The position numbers and the translations under genes are program-made. Source: a virus. Taken from it: a stretch of DNA of 52,105 bases. The notes under the pieces were generated by a model, which was not told where the DNA came from, ran no database searches, and saw only the letters and a program-made list of their open reading frames with translations. Position 1 is the stretch's first letter, and each line of letters starts with the position of its first letter. Location: IMG/VR virus record IMGVR_UViG_3300017917_002096, positions 1 through 52,105 of that record; one strand, 5' to 3'. Of the stretch, positions 29,409 through 37,896 are shown piece after piece.

Positions 29409-30641
29409 ATGATACATACGAGTTTTTATAGACCATGTGTTATTCCTGTCAACGGCGATACTACAAAAAATGAGATCGATCGTTTACAGGATATGACTGC
29501 TTCTGTTACTCTTAACAGAACAAAGATCAAGGAAATTGGTAGAGATGGTATTGTTGGGTGGAGAGCTAATATCCCCACAGTCAGTGTTTCTTTGCGTCAA
29601 TTGGAATATGGTAGCGTTGCTTTTTGGAATGAACTAGCTAATTTGGCAGCCAATAATACGGTTATTACACTTAATGACTTTAAGACCTCGCTGATAGATA
29701 TCGCAGGTTATAAAACGGACGACGATGGTACTTTTCTTGGTACTATTTGGTATCCAAACCTTCGCACTTCTGGATTTGGTTTGAATATTGGAGACCCAGA
29801 AGCACTTGCAGAAAGATCATTTAGTCTAACAGGAGAAGATGAGATATTCTGGCAGAACAATAATAAGTATCTTATTTTCTTGAAGGATGATTCATGCCTT
29901 ACTTCAACTCATAGTATTGTTATTGGAGCAGGTGCTTGGACTGATTATCCAGATCCAGTATTAGATCCAGATACTTCTGCTACTTATATTCTGAAGGTTA
30001 TTCGTGTACGCTCTGGAGTTAGTGAAGAATTGGTTGAGGGTACTGACTTTACATATAATAGTGGTACAACTACTATTGATTTTGATGTTTCCGGTGCTGG
30101 TTCTGCCTCTGGAGATGTTTATAAAGTTTGGTACACAGCATCTTCATATATTGCTAACGTTGATCCGTTTGTCAACAACGACAGTGATATGGATGCTATT
30201 CCAGCAGAAAATGTTAGTATTTATTTAGCTACAACTCAGTACGTTTATCGTTTACAAAGCGTAGCTATCGATGTTACATTTGAACGCTCTGACTTGAAAG
30301 AAATAGGCAATAGTGAAGTCGTATCTAGAGGTATTAAAAATAAGACGGTTAGGGTTACTCTAGGTCGTACACTAGAGCAATTCACGATTGAAGAGATCCT
30401 CAGAGATAAGACCGGTCAGAACTGGGGTAAGTTGAATCCTAGAGAATTTGCAGATAATATTAAACTTATTGTAAAGTTCTATGAAGATAAAGAGAAGACT
30501 ACCTTCAAACTTGGTTATAGTATTACTGACTTATCTCCAGTTAGTTTAGATGCTGGTGTACCGCTAGATGATTATGCTACTAGAGGCACTACTCTTGAAG
30601 CAGAGGCCATGACAATTACCTCTGTTGAGGGAAGTCTTTGA
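29409..30641 (+). CDS. Major tail tube protein, two-barrel form
   Basis: This 410-residue protein has a strong AAGGAGGAG site. Two related blocks, ASVTLNRTKIKEIGRDGIVGW (about 31-51) and DVTFERSDLKEIGNSEVVSRG (about 286-306), indicate an internal duplication, so one chain may supply two beta-barrels of the tail tube. An inserted strand-rich domain (about 165-250) with GTDFTYNSGTTTIDFDVSGAG resembles exposed tail decorations. A terminator-like hairpin follows, as after the capsid gene. Confidence 0.7.
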   Translation: MIHTSFYRPCVIPVNGDTTKNEIDRLQDMTASVTLNRTKIKEIGRDGIVGWRANIPTVSVSLRQLEYGSVAFWNELANLAANNTVITLNDFKTSLIDIAGYKTDDDGTFLGTIWYPNLRTSGFGLNIGDPEALAERSFSLTGEDEIFWQNNNKYLIFLKDDSCLTSTHSIVIGAGAWTDYPDPVLDPDTSATYILKVIRVRSGVSEELVEGTDFTYNSGTTTIDFDVSGAGSASGDVYKVWYTASSYIANVDPFVNNDSDMDAIPAENVSIYLATTQYVYRLQSVAIDVTFERSDLKEIGNSEVVSRGIKNKTVRVTLGRTLEQFTIEEILRDKTGQNWGKLNPREFADNIKLIVKFYEDKEKTTFKLGYSITDLSPVSLDAGVPLDDYATRGTTLEAEAMTITSVEGSL

Positions 30642-30656
30642 GTCTAGGGAGTAATT

Positions 30657-30692
30657 ATGGCTTGTAAAGGAAAGAATAAACCTAAGAAGTAG
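30657..30692 (+). CDS. 11-residue basic peptide, tentative
   Basis: TAGGGAG precedes ATG 30657 at good spacing; the frame ends at TAG 30690-30692. The product is M-A-C-K-G-K-N-K-P-K-K. It sits between the tail tube gene and a hairpin. It may be a leader or a real microprotein; the only evidence is the ribosome site. Confidence 0.25.
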   Translation: MACKGKNKPKK

Positions 30693-30713
30693 TAAATGTT
30701 AGTCTATATAATA

Positions 30714-30762
30714 CAGTATGAGAGGGTAGAGAATGGTCTTTATCCTCTCTACTGTGTTATTT
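30714..30762 (+). terminator. Terminator-like hairpin after tail tube gene
   Basis: CAGTA-GAGAGG (30714-30725, one bulged base) pairs with CCTCTC-TACTG (30744-30754), followed by T-rich TGTTATTTT. It is weaker than the capsid terminator because the T-run is interrupted. Confidence 0.55.
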
Positions 30763-30778
30763 TATGTAAGGGTAAGGT

Positions 30779-31021
30779 ATGGAAAAAAAGTATGAGATCT
30801 CCTCGGTCTATTTGAAAGAAATAGTAGATCAGTCTGCTAGAACTCTTGTGGGTAAGATCTGCAAGAGATTTGAAATCTGCGATAATCCTACCACCCTTAA
30901 ATCAGAAGTTAAAGAACTAATTTACGAAAATTTCAGAGATATGATGTCTTTATTGGATGCTCATCAATATGGATATGAGCAAAAAGTGTGGAAATTTATA
31001 AATACGAAAGGTAAGGAATAA
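30779..31021 (+). CDS. 80-residue helical unknown protein
   Basis: The product (MEKKYEISSVYLKEIVDQSAR...) is charged and helical, with two Cys near residues 28 and 34. AAGGGTAAGG lies before the ATG. It lies between the tail tube and a candidate tail assembly chaperone. No family is recognised; a minor assembly role is possible. Confidence 0.5.
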   Translation: MEKKYEISSVYLKEIVDQSARTLVGKICKRFEICDNPTTLKSEVKELIYENFRDMMSLLDAHQYGYEQKVWKFINTKGKE

Positions 31022-31022
31022 T

Positions 31023-31673
31023 ATGAACGAAGAATCATTAACACCAGAACAGACGAAGGAAGTTGATAGCATTCAAACCCAGATAGAAAAGGCAATGGAT
31101 AAGGATTTTATTGAGGATGTGACAAAGAATAATACTAATGAGTTTATTCACAATAATATTAAATATCGTGTAATGAAACCTACTTATGAACAGAAACAAG
31201 AAGTTTATAAAGAAAGAGTAAGGAAATTTACTCAATTATTGAAGGATCCGTCTTATGCTTTAGAAAAAGACCTCAAGAAACAGTACTTACTTCGTGATAT
31301 TGATATAGATGCCATGACAAAAGCTATTGCTAATCTTGAAGTAAGAAAGAACGCAGTTCAGATGAAACTTGGAGAACTTTTAGAGAAAGACGGGTCTGAC
31401 ATTGATTGTCAGGCGTTAAAGAAAGAGATAGAATCTATACAGGAAGAACAGCGTCGAGTTATTATAGAAAAGCAGGATCTACTTGAGTTCTCTATAGAGA
31501 ATCAGGTTATTTTACATATTTATAATTATTTGACTTATACTATTACTGAAAAACAAGAAGGAAATAGTTGGGTAAAGGCTTTTAGATCGTTTGATGATTT
31601 CATGAAGTCTGAAGAAGTATTGATAAACAAGTTAGCTTTTATTGTAACAGTGTCTTATAATGATATTATATGA
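31023..31673 (+). CDS. Candidate tail assembly chaperone (upstream)
   Basis: The 216-residue acidic, helical protein has a coiled coil around 100-165 and lies between tail tube and tape measure, the usual place of chaperones that coat the tape measure. Its stop overlaps the next start (ATGA). No slippery heptamer was found at the junction, so the usual frameshift fusion is not supported; coupling by overlap is. AAGGA precedes the start. Confidence 0.5.
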   Translation: MNEESLTPEQTKEVDSIQTQIEKAMDKDFIEDVTKNNTNEFIHNNIKYRVMKPTYEQKQEVYKERVRKFTQLLKDPSYALEKDLKKQYLLRDIDIDAMTKAIANLEVRKNAVQMKLGELLEKDGSDIDCQALKKEIESIQEEQRRVIIEKQDLLEFSIENQVILHIYNYLTYTITEKQEGNSWVKAFRSFDDFMKSEEVLINKLAFIVTVSYNDII

Positions 31674-32038
31674 GAAAAGATCCCTTAGTTATATTAAGGG
31701 AGTTAGCAAAAACCGACTATTATCAGTCGTTATACAACAGTGCTAAAGACCTTGGTTTACAGATCTTTGAAAATAAAACTCAATTAACAAAGATCCAATT
31801 GTGGTTTTTGTCTTATATCGCAATGTATTCTTCTATAAATTTAGATATTGCTACAGAAGATGTTAGTGATAAGGTACTTGATAATGTGATATATGAAGAT
31901 GCTTATTTGCATTATAAGAGAAAGAAAAAAATAAAGAATAAAAACAAAAGACCCATGGTAAAAGCAAAAACTGAAACTTCAGAAAAAGAAGTTGTTCGTA
32001 CTTCTTCTTGGGTTCTAAAACGAACAAAGAAACAATAA
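31670..32038 (+). CDS. Candidate tail assembly chaperone (downstream)
   Basis: The 122-residue protein starts on the overlapping ATGA. The first 85 residues are helical (LVILRELAKTDYYQSLYNSA, IQLWFLSYIAMYSSINL); the tail is very basic (KKKIKNKNKRP). Its place directly before the tape measure fits the second chaperone. It is in the -1 frame relative to the preceding gene. Confidence 0.5.
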   Translation: MRKDPLVILRELAKTDYYQSLYNSAKDLGLQIFENKTQLTKIQLWFLSYIAMYSSINLDIATEDVSDKVLDNVIYEDAYLHYKRKKKIKNKNKRPMVKAKTETSEKEVVRTSSWVLKRTKKQ

Positions 32039-32039
32039 T

Positions 32040-35000
32040 ATGGATATAGGAAAACTCTTATTTCAAATTGCTTTTGAAACGTCTGGGGCACAGCAAGCCA
32101 TAGCAGCCACAGGAGCTTTAACTAGAGAGACAGAAAAACTTGGAGTTGCTGAGAAAATTCTAGGACAAGCCCAGGCAAGAACTATTCAAGCAACTCAAAA
32201 ACAAACTTTATTGAAGCGAGAATTTGTTCGCTTAGAAACAATTGAAAAAGAAGTAAGAGATAAAAAGACCGGGCAACTAATTAAAGAAAATATTATGCTA
32301 GAGCGTAATATTGATTACGTTAGGAAACTGAATGGTGAGATAGTAAAATATAATACGGTCATAGGTAAGGTCGTTGGGTCAAGTAAAGCTCCTCAATTAG
32401 TAAGCGTTTTTGCTGGAACTGTGAAGGGCAAGGAGCTTGAACAATTTCAACCCAGAAAAGGATTTACCGAAAGATTTTTGGATCCAAACGATAATATTGA
32501 CGTAGCAGGACTTGTAAAGAGAGCAGCCGTAACTATTCCAGTATGGTTTGCAATGCGTCAGGTAATGACGGCTGTAACAACAACTGTTACGGATAGTATT
32601 CAAAGATTTAAAGATCTAGACCAGGCTATAATAGATGCAGCCGCTCAGACAGACAATAAGTTTATTCCTAATTTTGAAGCATTTTCTGGGAAGATGCGTT
32701 CTGCTTTTGGAGACCTATCAAAAGAAACCGGGCAAAGCATTTCTGAGATAAGTAAAGCATATATCGAGTTCTCTACTACTGGGTTGAGTGTTGAAGAGTC
32801 TTTGGCTGGTATGAGTGTGGCAGTTAAAGGATCTATTGCTACTATGGCAGACCAAAGAGAACTAGCTAAATTATTAGCAACTAGCTATAATAATTTTAAT
32901 GATAGTAGTGTTGAGGGAGTTACTGCTCAGGAAAGAATGTCCTATATTATGGGAGTTCTTAATAGGCAATTTAAACAAAATTCAGGTAATTTACATGAAT
33001 ATATTTTAGCTATTAGTAACTTTGCTGGTGTTGCCAAAGGGTGGAATGTAACATTTAGAGAGATGGTAGCCCTAGTAACAGTTATGCATAATTTAGCTCA
33101 GGTAGGAGGCACAGTAGGTACTCAGTTAGCCTATGCTTTTCAAGAAATAACTCAGAATAGAGAAGCAGTCGAGAGATTTTTAGGAAGAAATATAGCCGCA
33201 GAACGACCTTTTGATGTTTTTATAGATGTTATTGATAAATTGAATGGAATAACTGACGTAACTGAGAGAACAACTAAAGTTATGTCGATGTTCGATAAAA
33301 AAGGTCAGAAAGCAGTTTTGGCAGTAGCAGACGATTCTGGCTGGAAAAGAATTAAACAACAATTAGAAGAACTGATGTCTTTTAAACTTGGAGATGCTTT
33401 ATATTTAAATGAGGAAGAGTTCAATAGAAGAATGGACACGATTAATAGGCAACTTCTAAGAACAAAAGTACTTTTGAGTGATATAGGATTAAATTTTCTT
33501 ACAGGCTTATTTGATATTAATACTAATGATCCAGTGAAAGCCTTAAAAGAACTAAATAAGTCTCTTTCTGATTTTATTGTAACTGGTAGACAGTTTGGCG
33601 AAATGATGCATGTTTGGGCTACAAATCCTGTTGCTCTTGCTTTATTGGGTCTATGGGGATTTAGTAAAGCATCGAAATTAACCAGTCTTGTTGCCTCAGA
33701 TATAGGTGGTACCGTTGGAAGTAAAGTGGCCCCAATTGTTACAGGGGCAGGAGCAATGGTAACTGGAGCAATGACTCGACCCGCCCAGACCTCTATCAAT
33801 CAGTTGGCATTGCACACTGGATTAAGGTCAGAAAGGGGTATGCCATGGATCCACCCATGGTATCAAACTGATATATATAAAGTAGCTGGTACTAAAGTTG
33901 GTGGTGGTAGTACTCCCTCTGGTGGGTGGAACATAGGTACAGGAGTTGCAACTATAGCTATAGGAAAGACCATAATAGATAATATAGTAGCTTCTATTGG
34001 CAAAGTTCCCAGTGCTGAGCTTGCTTCTGTTATCAGTTCTGGTGTATCTTTATTTGTAAATCGTTTATTTGCGATACTAGCGGCTCAGACAGTTGTTGCA
34101 GCCATACCTACGGGTGGAGGAAAGAACTTTGGAGATAGAATAAGAGATATTATTTTGAAAGGTATGGATGATGATACTACTATGAAATGGTATACTGCTA
34201 TACCTCAAATAGAGATCGCTTATGTGAAAGGTTTTTTTCGTTCTATTATTGGATTATTTAGGAAAAAAGTAGAGAATATGGCCCTTACTGATGGGGATAT
34301 GAGGGAAAATATTAGGGGGTTTTGGTCAAAAATGGGTATCTCTGGCCCTGCGGCAGATAAATTGATCGACGCCCAGATGAGAAGATTAACTAAGCCAGGT
34401 GGTGTATTAGAGAATCCGAAAGAAAAAGCTGAGAGAGATGAAGAAGAACTTGAAATAATAAAGTTGCGAACCGATAATTTGAAAGAACAGCTATTATCTC
34501 AAGGATTTTTGCTCTCGGAAGTATTGAAGTCTATTGATGCTTTCAAAGATCTTAATAAACTAGATGACGATAGTATTGAAAAGAAAAAAAGACAACTTGA
34601 GATAGAAAAAGCTCTTACAGAAGAAAAGAAGTCGCAAGTTAAATTAAGTTCAGATACAATGAAGCTATATGATATTGCTCAGAAAGGACCCAAAGGTATT
34701 TTGGCAGCAAAGGAAATCGGAGAGGTTCTACAGGGAAGAACTTCATTAGAAGACTTTCTGAAAGATGCAAGTCCTATGGCAGTAAAAGAGTTCAAGAGCA
34801 GTTGGGCTGATTTTTTGAAGAACGCTCAAGCATTAGCATATTTCAGAGGAGAAGATATTCCTGGTGGAGAAAAAGCCCCAATGTGGTCTATGGGTTTGAC
34901 AGGAAGAGATATACCCATATCAGAAGAGGGAGTTAGATTGCCAATAGAAGACGCTGTTAGAAATATTTTAGCAAGTCAAACGGAGACGTTTAGATCAGTA

Positions 35001-35303
35001 CAAGCAGGATCATTATTGCAAAGAGAAGGAGAGAGCAAGTATTTTACTGGGTTAAATGCAAATACTTTAGCTACAGAAAGACTTACGAGTGAGATGATTA
35101 ATCTATATGTAGCTTTAAGAGGACTTGCGATATCAGATGTTAATGCTTCAAGTAGTAGGTTGAATGTAGGTATTGGTCTGGAAAATCTATTAAATAATCC
35201 GAATAGTGTTGAAGCATTAAAAGTAACACGCATTGTTATGCAAAAGGCAGGATTGGCAGAAGCAAGTCAGGTTTGGGGAACTGGGATACAAGATAGGAGC
35301 TAA
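32040..35303 (+). CDS. Tape measure protein
   Basis: The 1,087-residue protein is the longest helical gene of the tail module. Residues about 195-430 carry the TP901-type tape measure core (ETGQSISEISKAYIEFSTTGL, WNVTFREMVALVTVMHNLAQVGGT, MSMFDKKGQKAVLAV). Hydrophobic segments at about 525-540 and 635-700 could act in genome ejection. The N-terminus is coiled coil. It sets tail length and is expelled with the DNA. A tail tube and no sheath point to a siphovirus. Confidence 0.88.
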   Translation: MDIGKLLFQIAFETSGAQQAIAATGALTRETEKLGVAEKILGQAQARTIQATQKQTLLKREFVRLETIEKEVRDKKTGQLIKENIMLERNIDYVRKLNGEIVKYNTVIGKVVGSSKAPQLVSVFAGTVKGKELEQFQPRKGFTERFLDPNDNIDVAGLVKRAAVTIPVWFAMRQVMTAVTTTVTDSIQRFKDLDQAIIDAAAQTDNKFIPNFEAFSGKMRSAFGDLSKETGQSISEISKAYIEFSTTGLSVEESLAGMSVAVKGSIATMADQRELAKLLATSYNNFNDSSVEGVTAQERMSYIMGVLNRQFKQNSGNLHEYILAISNFAGVAKGWNVTFREMVALVTVMHNLAQVGGTVGTQLAYAFQEITQNREAVERFLGRNIAAERPFDVFIDVIDKLNGITDVTERTTKVMSMFDKKGQKAVLAVADDSGWKRIKQQLEELMSFKLGDALYLNEEEFNRRMDTINRQLLRTKVLLSDIGLNFLTGLFDINTNDPVKALKELNKSLSDFIVTGRQFGEMMHVWATNPVALALLGLWGFSKASKLTSLVASDIGGTVGSKVAPIVTGAGAMVTGAMTRPAQTSINQLALHTGLRSERGMPWIHPWYQTDIYKVAGTKVGGGSTPSGGWNIGTGVATIAIGKTIIDNIVASIGKVPSAELASVISSGVSLFVNRLFAILAAQTVVAAIPTGGGKNFGDRIRDIILKGMDDDTTMKWYTAIPQIEIAYVKGFFRSIIGLFRKKVENMALTDGDMRENIRGFWSKMGISGPAADKLIDAQMRRLTKPGGVLENPKEKAERDEEELEIIKLRTDNLKEQLLSQGFLLSEVLKSIDAFKDLNKLDDDSIEKKKRQLEIEKALTEEKKSQVKLSSDTMKLYDIAQKGPKGILAAKEIGEVLQGRTSLEDFLKDASPMAVKEFKSSWADFLKNAQALAYFRGEDIPGGEKAPMWSMGLTGRDIPISEEGVRLPIEDAVRNILASQTETFRSVQAGSLLQREGESKYFTGLNANTLATERLTSEMINLYVALRGLAISDVNASSSRLNVGIGLENLLNNPNSVEALKVTRIVMQKAGLAEASQVWGTGIQDRS

Positions 35304-35305
35304 TA

Positions 35306-35719
35306 ATGAGTTGGTCACCAACATTTAAGTTATATTCCTCTGATGGAGTAACATTACAATATACTTTTCCAATTGTACAAGATACTAATGAACCATCTGA
35401 TCCATATGATTATGTTAAAGTAGATGGATTAAGAGGTATTGGATCATTGATTATTCCAGGGTCTGCTCAATCTTGGACATTAAATCTAACTTTTGTTATA
35501 CAGGGAGAAGATTACGAAGATCTTATGCAAAAGGTGGATGATCTAAACACAACTGTTGAAATGTTTACTCCGTATATTTTAAAAATAGATCGAAGTCAAT
35601 CATCTACTAAAGATTATAGAGTTAAGAGAATCGTTCCTTTTGCTATTACTAATACAGCAGAGAATTATAGAATTGATACAGCAATAATATCAGCTTCTTT
35701 TTTGGTAAATTCTTGGTAA
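35306..35719 (+). CDS. Probable distal tail protein
   Basis: The 137-residue beta-rich protein (MSWSPTFKLYSSDGVTLQYTF..., IIPGSAQSWTLNLTFVIQGEDYEDLMQK) matches the layout of the N-terminal ring-forming domain of Dit-like proteins at the tail end. It follows the tape measure with AGGAG upstream. The galectin-like second domain of classic Dit is absent. Moderately sure. Confidence 0.55.
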   Translation: MSWSPTFKLYSSDGVTLQYTFPIVQDTNEPSDPYDYVKVDGLRGIGSLIIPGSAQSWTLNLTFVIQGEDYEDLMQKVDDLNTTVEMFTPYILKIDRSQSSTKDYRVKRIVPFAITNTAENYRIDTAIISASFLVNSW

Positions 35720-35731
35720 GGAGATAAATAA

Positions 35732-36361
35732 ATGACAGCGATAACAATAGCAGTAAATACTGGAAATACTGATCTTGCCTATGGCATTAGTGGGTCTGAA
35801 TGGGTAGATATTGTGCCAGCATCAGATTACTTAGTATTTTCCAATGGTTCAGATGTTGTAGCAGACGGGGAAACTATCCCCTCAGAAAGTGATTTTATTC
35901 AGGCTGGAGTTTTGTTAACAGGCATTGAACAGACAGTATCTAAATATTTTTTAGCAGATCAGAGTGCTAATCAATTGAAAGAGATAAGTTTGATGGGAAA
36001 TGTTGATGCACAACACGTTTTTGCGTTTGATTTTGATGGAGCAACAGCTTCAGAGCCCGTTTTAGAATTATGGGATGATTCTGGGCTAGATACTATCGAT
36101 GGTACGACCCTGGGTGCAGGGACAGCGGCCAATTCTTGGTGGAGAGGAATTACAACGACAACCGCCTCTTCTGGAACAAATTGGGTTGGTAGTAGATTGG
36201 CAGGAAGTGGAGAGGGATATTTTCTATGGTTGAATAATCAAAATGGCCCATTGTCAGTAGCCGATACTTTATATTGTCAGTTAAAAGTAGTTGTCCCTGC
36301 AAGTGCTGTTACCGGCGGGTCAGCGGCACCAAAGATAGTCGTAAAATACGCTTCAAATTGA
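35732..36361 (+). CDS. Tail-end structural protein, beta-rich
   Basis: The 209-residue protein follows AAGGAG. Two halves are visible: an N-terminal ITIAVNTGNTDLAYGISGSEWVDI block and a C-terminal GTNWVGSRLAGSGEGYFLWL block, both beta-rich and lacking catalytic motifs. Similar mid-size proteins occur in the baseplate area of siphoviruses. Function is unknown, probably structural. Confidence 0.5.
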   Translation: MTAITIAVNTGNTDLAYGISGSEWVDIVPASDYLVFSNGSDVVADGETIPSESDFIQAGVLLTGIEQTVSKYFLADQSANQLKEISLMGNVDAQHVFAFDFDGATASEPVLELWDDSGLDTIDGTTLGAGTAANSWWRGITTTTASSGTNWVGSRLAGSGEGYFLWLNNQNGPLSVADTLYCQLKVVVPASAVTGGSAAPKIVVKYASN

Positions 36362-36362
36362 T

Positions 36363-36953
36363 ATGTCAACAGAACGTTTTAACTATTCTGATAATACTAT
36401 CACTTCTATTGCTGTTGATAGCACTAATAAACGAGTATGGCTAGCTCATCAGCAAAATAGTGACGGAGTTTGTGTACTTCGTTGTGTTGGTTTATTTGAT
36501 CCAAGTGTAGAATATTTTACTTGTGATATTGAAGTTTCTGCGATAGTTAAAGTTATTATCGTTGGTAATTGGGTATATCTAATAGTAGAAGATGCCACTG
36601 ATTTCCTGTATCTTCTTTATGTAACCTCCCCTAATAGTTACAGATATGTTGTTTCTATTCCTGCTGGAGAAACAGAGTACCCTATAGACATAATAGCTGA
36701 CAATAATTATTGTTATGTTTTAGTCCCAGGATCTGCTAGCGGGCAAAATGCTAAAATATATAAGTATGATTTAACTACTGGGACATATGTTGAGACTATA
36801 GATCTTTCTGTATCTGGTGATAGTGTAACAAACGCAGTTAGTATGACGTTTTATGATCCAGATATCTGGATACTGACTAGCGAATATGATAGCTATTTGG
36901 TGAGAGTATATAATGATGGGGTATGGAATTATGAAAAGACTTTAATTGAATAA
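36363..36953 (+). CDS. Beta-propeller-like tail protein
   Basis: The 196-residue protein is built of repeating strands: ITSIAVDSTNKRVWLAH, VKVIIVGNWVYLIVED, IDIIADNNYCYVLVP, MTFYDPDIWILTSE. About four such blades suggest a partial propeller or an open beta sheet. It may bind host surface ligands. It begins one base after the previous stop with no ribosome site. Confidence 0.45.
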   Translation: MSTERFNYSDNTITSIAVDSTNKRVWLAHQQNSDGVCVLRCVGLFDPSVEYFTCDIEVSAIVKVIIVGNWVYLIVEDATDFLYLLYVTSPNSYRYVVSIPAGETEYPIDIIADNNYCYVLVPGSASGQNAKIYKYDLTTGTYVETIDLSVSGDSVTNAVSMTFYDPDIWILTSEYDSYLVRVYNDGVWNYEKTLIE

Positions 36954-36963
36954 TGGAGGAAAC

Positions 36964-37419
36964 ATGCTAGATACTAATATATTAAAGATGAGTTATAATA
37001 TTGAATTAGAGGTAAGAGATGAAGAGACTAATGAACTACTTGAAAAGAGAGAAGTTCACAATCTTATCACTAATGATGGCTTACAACGTATTGCAGAGCT
37101 ATTAAATAATGTTAGTTCAACTTATTTTAGAGCTATTGCTATTGGAGAAGGCTCATCCGGTCCAACTAACGGAGACAGTGCTTTAGGAAGTGAAGTTGCA
37201 AGATCTTCTGCTACATTAACATACGAAGCTAGTTATAAAGCTAAATTTGTTCATCAGTTTACTTTTGCTTCAGGAGATTCTTACGCTATTACAGAGGTTG
37301 GAGTACTTGATAATAATACTTCTGGTGGGGCGTTGTTGAATAGAGCAGTATTTGCCGCAATAAACGTAGATAGTACAAAAACCTTAACAGTTACTATTAC
37401 TGTTACAGTTGCCAGGTAA
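36964..37419 (+). CDS. Tail fibre-family protein
   Basis: The ATG at 36964 has GGAGG directly upstream and is preferred over the TTG at 36946. The 151-residue product has VHNLITNDGLQRIAELL (about 32-48) followed by RAIAIGEGSSGPTNGDSALGSE and a beta-rich C-terminus. I recognise this motif pair from many siphovirus and myovirus tail-fibre-associated proteins. Exact role unknown. Confidence 0.65.
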   Translation: MLDTNILKMSYNIELEVRDEETNELLEKREVHNLITNDGLQRIAELLNNVSSTYFRAIAIGEGSSGPTNGDSALGSEVARSSATLTYEASYKAKFVHQFTFASGDSYAITEVGVLDNNTSGGALLNRAVFAAINVDSTKTLTVTITVTVAR

Positions 37420-37431
37420 GGAGTAATTAAT

Positions 37432-37896
37432 ATGCCTAATAAAATATTTGCCGAACACGACGAAAAAGCTACAATGACCATTACCCTGGCTAGTTTAGCG
37501 AGTTCGACTGCTGGTGTTGGTAGACAGACAACAATGATCGATAATACCGACAATGCTCAAATGGTTAGAGTATATTTTAAAGTTACTACTGGAACATCCC
37601 CAACAAACAATAAAACTATTCAGTTCTATTTATTAACAGGTGATGGGTTATCTCCTAATATTGCTACAGATAGTGCAGGAGCGAATGATGCTGGAATTAC
37701 GATAGTTACAGCCCCATTGGTTTATATTGTACAGACTAGCAATACCTCCGATGTGACCTATAAGGGTTCTTTTTTAATTAGAAATCCAGGGCCGTATTGG
37801 GGAATTGCAGTAGTACATGATACTGGAGTTAATTTGAATGCTACAGCAGGAAATCACGCAATTACCTATGTAGTTGAAAATCAGGAAATACAATAA
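37432..37896 (+). CDS. Tail structural protein, beta-rich
   Basis: The 154-residue protein follows AAGGAG. It is Thr/Ala/Asn-rich with strands such as RVYFKVTTGTSPTNNKTIQFYLLTGD and HAITYVVENQEIQ. It resembles small baseplate or fibre-collar proteins by composition. No catalytic residues or export signals. It abuts the tail hub gene directly. Confidence 0.5.
   Translation: MPNKIFAEHDEKATMTITLASLASSTAGVGRQTTMIDNTDNAQMVRVYFKVTTGTSPTNNKTIQFYLLTGDGLSPNIATDSAGANDAGITIVTAPLVYIVQTSNTSDVTYKGSFLIRNPGPYWGIAVVHDTGVNLNATAGNHAITYVVENQEIQ

Noticed and set aside
31650-31690. Possible -1 frameshift joining the two tail chaperone candidates
   Set aside because: The downstream frame is -1 relative to the upstream one, but no slippery heptamer is visible before the stop. 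The ATGA overlap explains translation.
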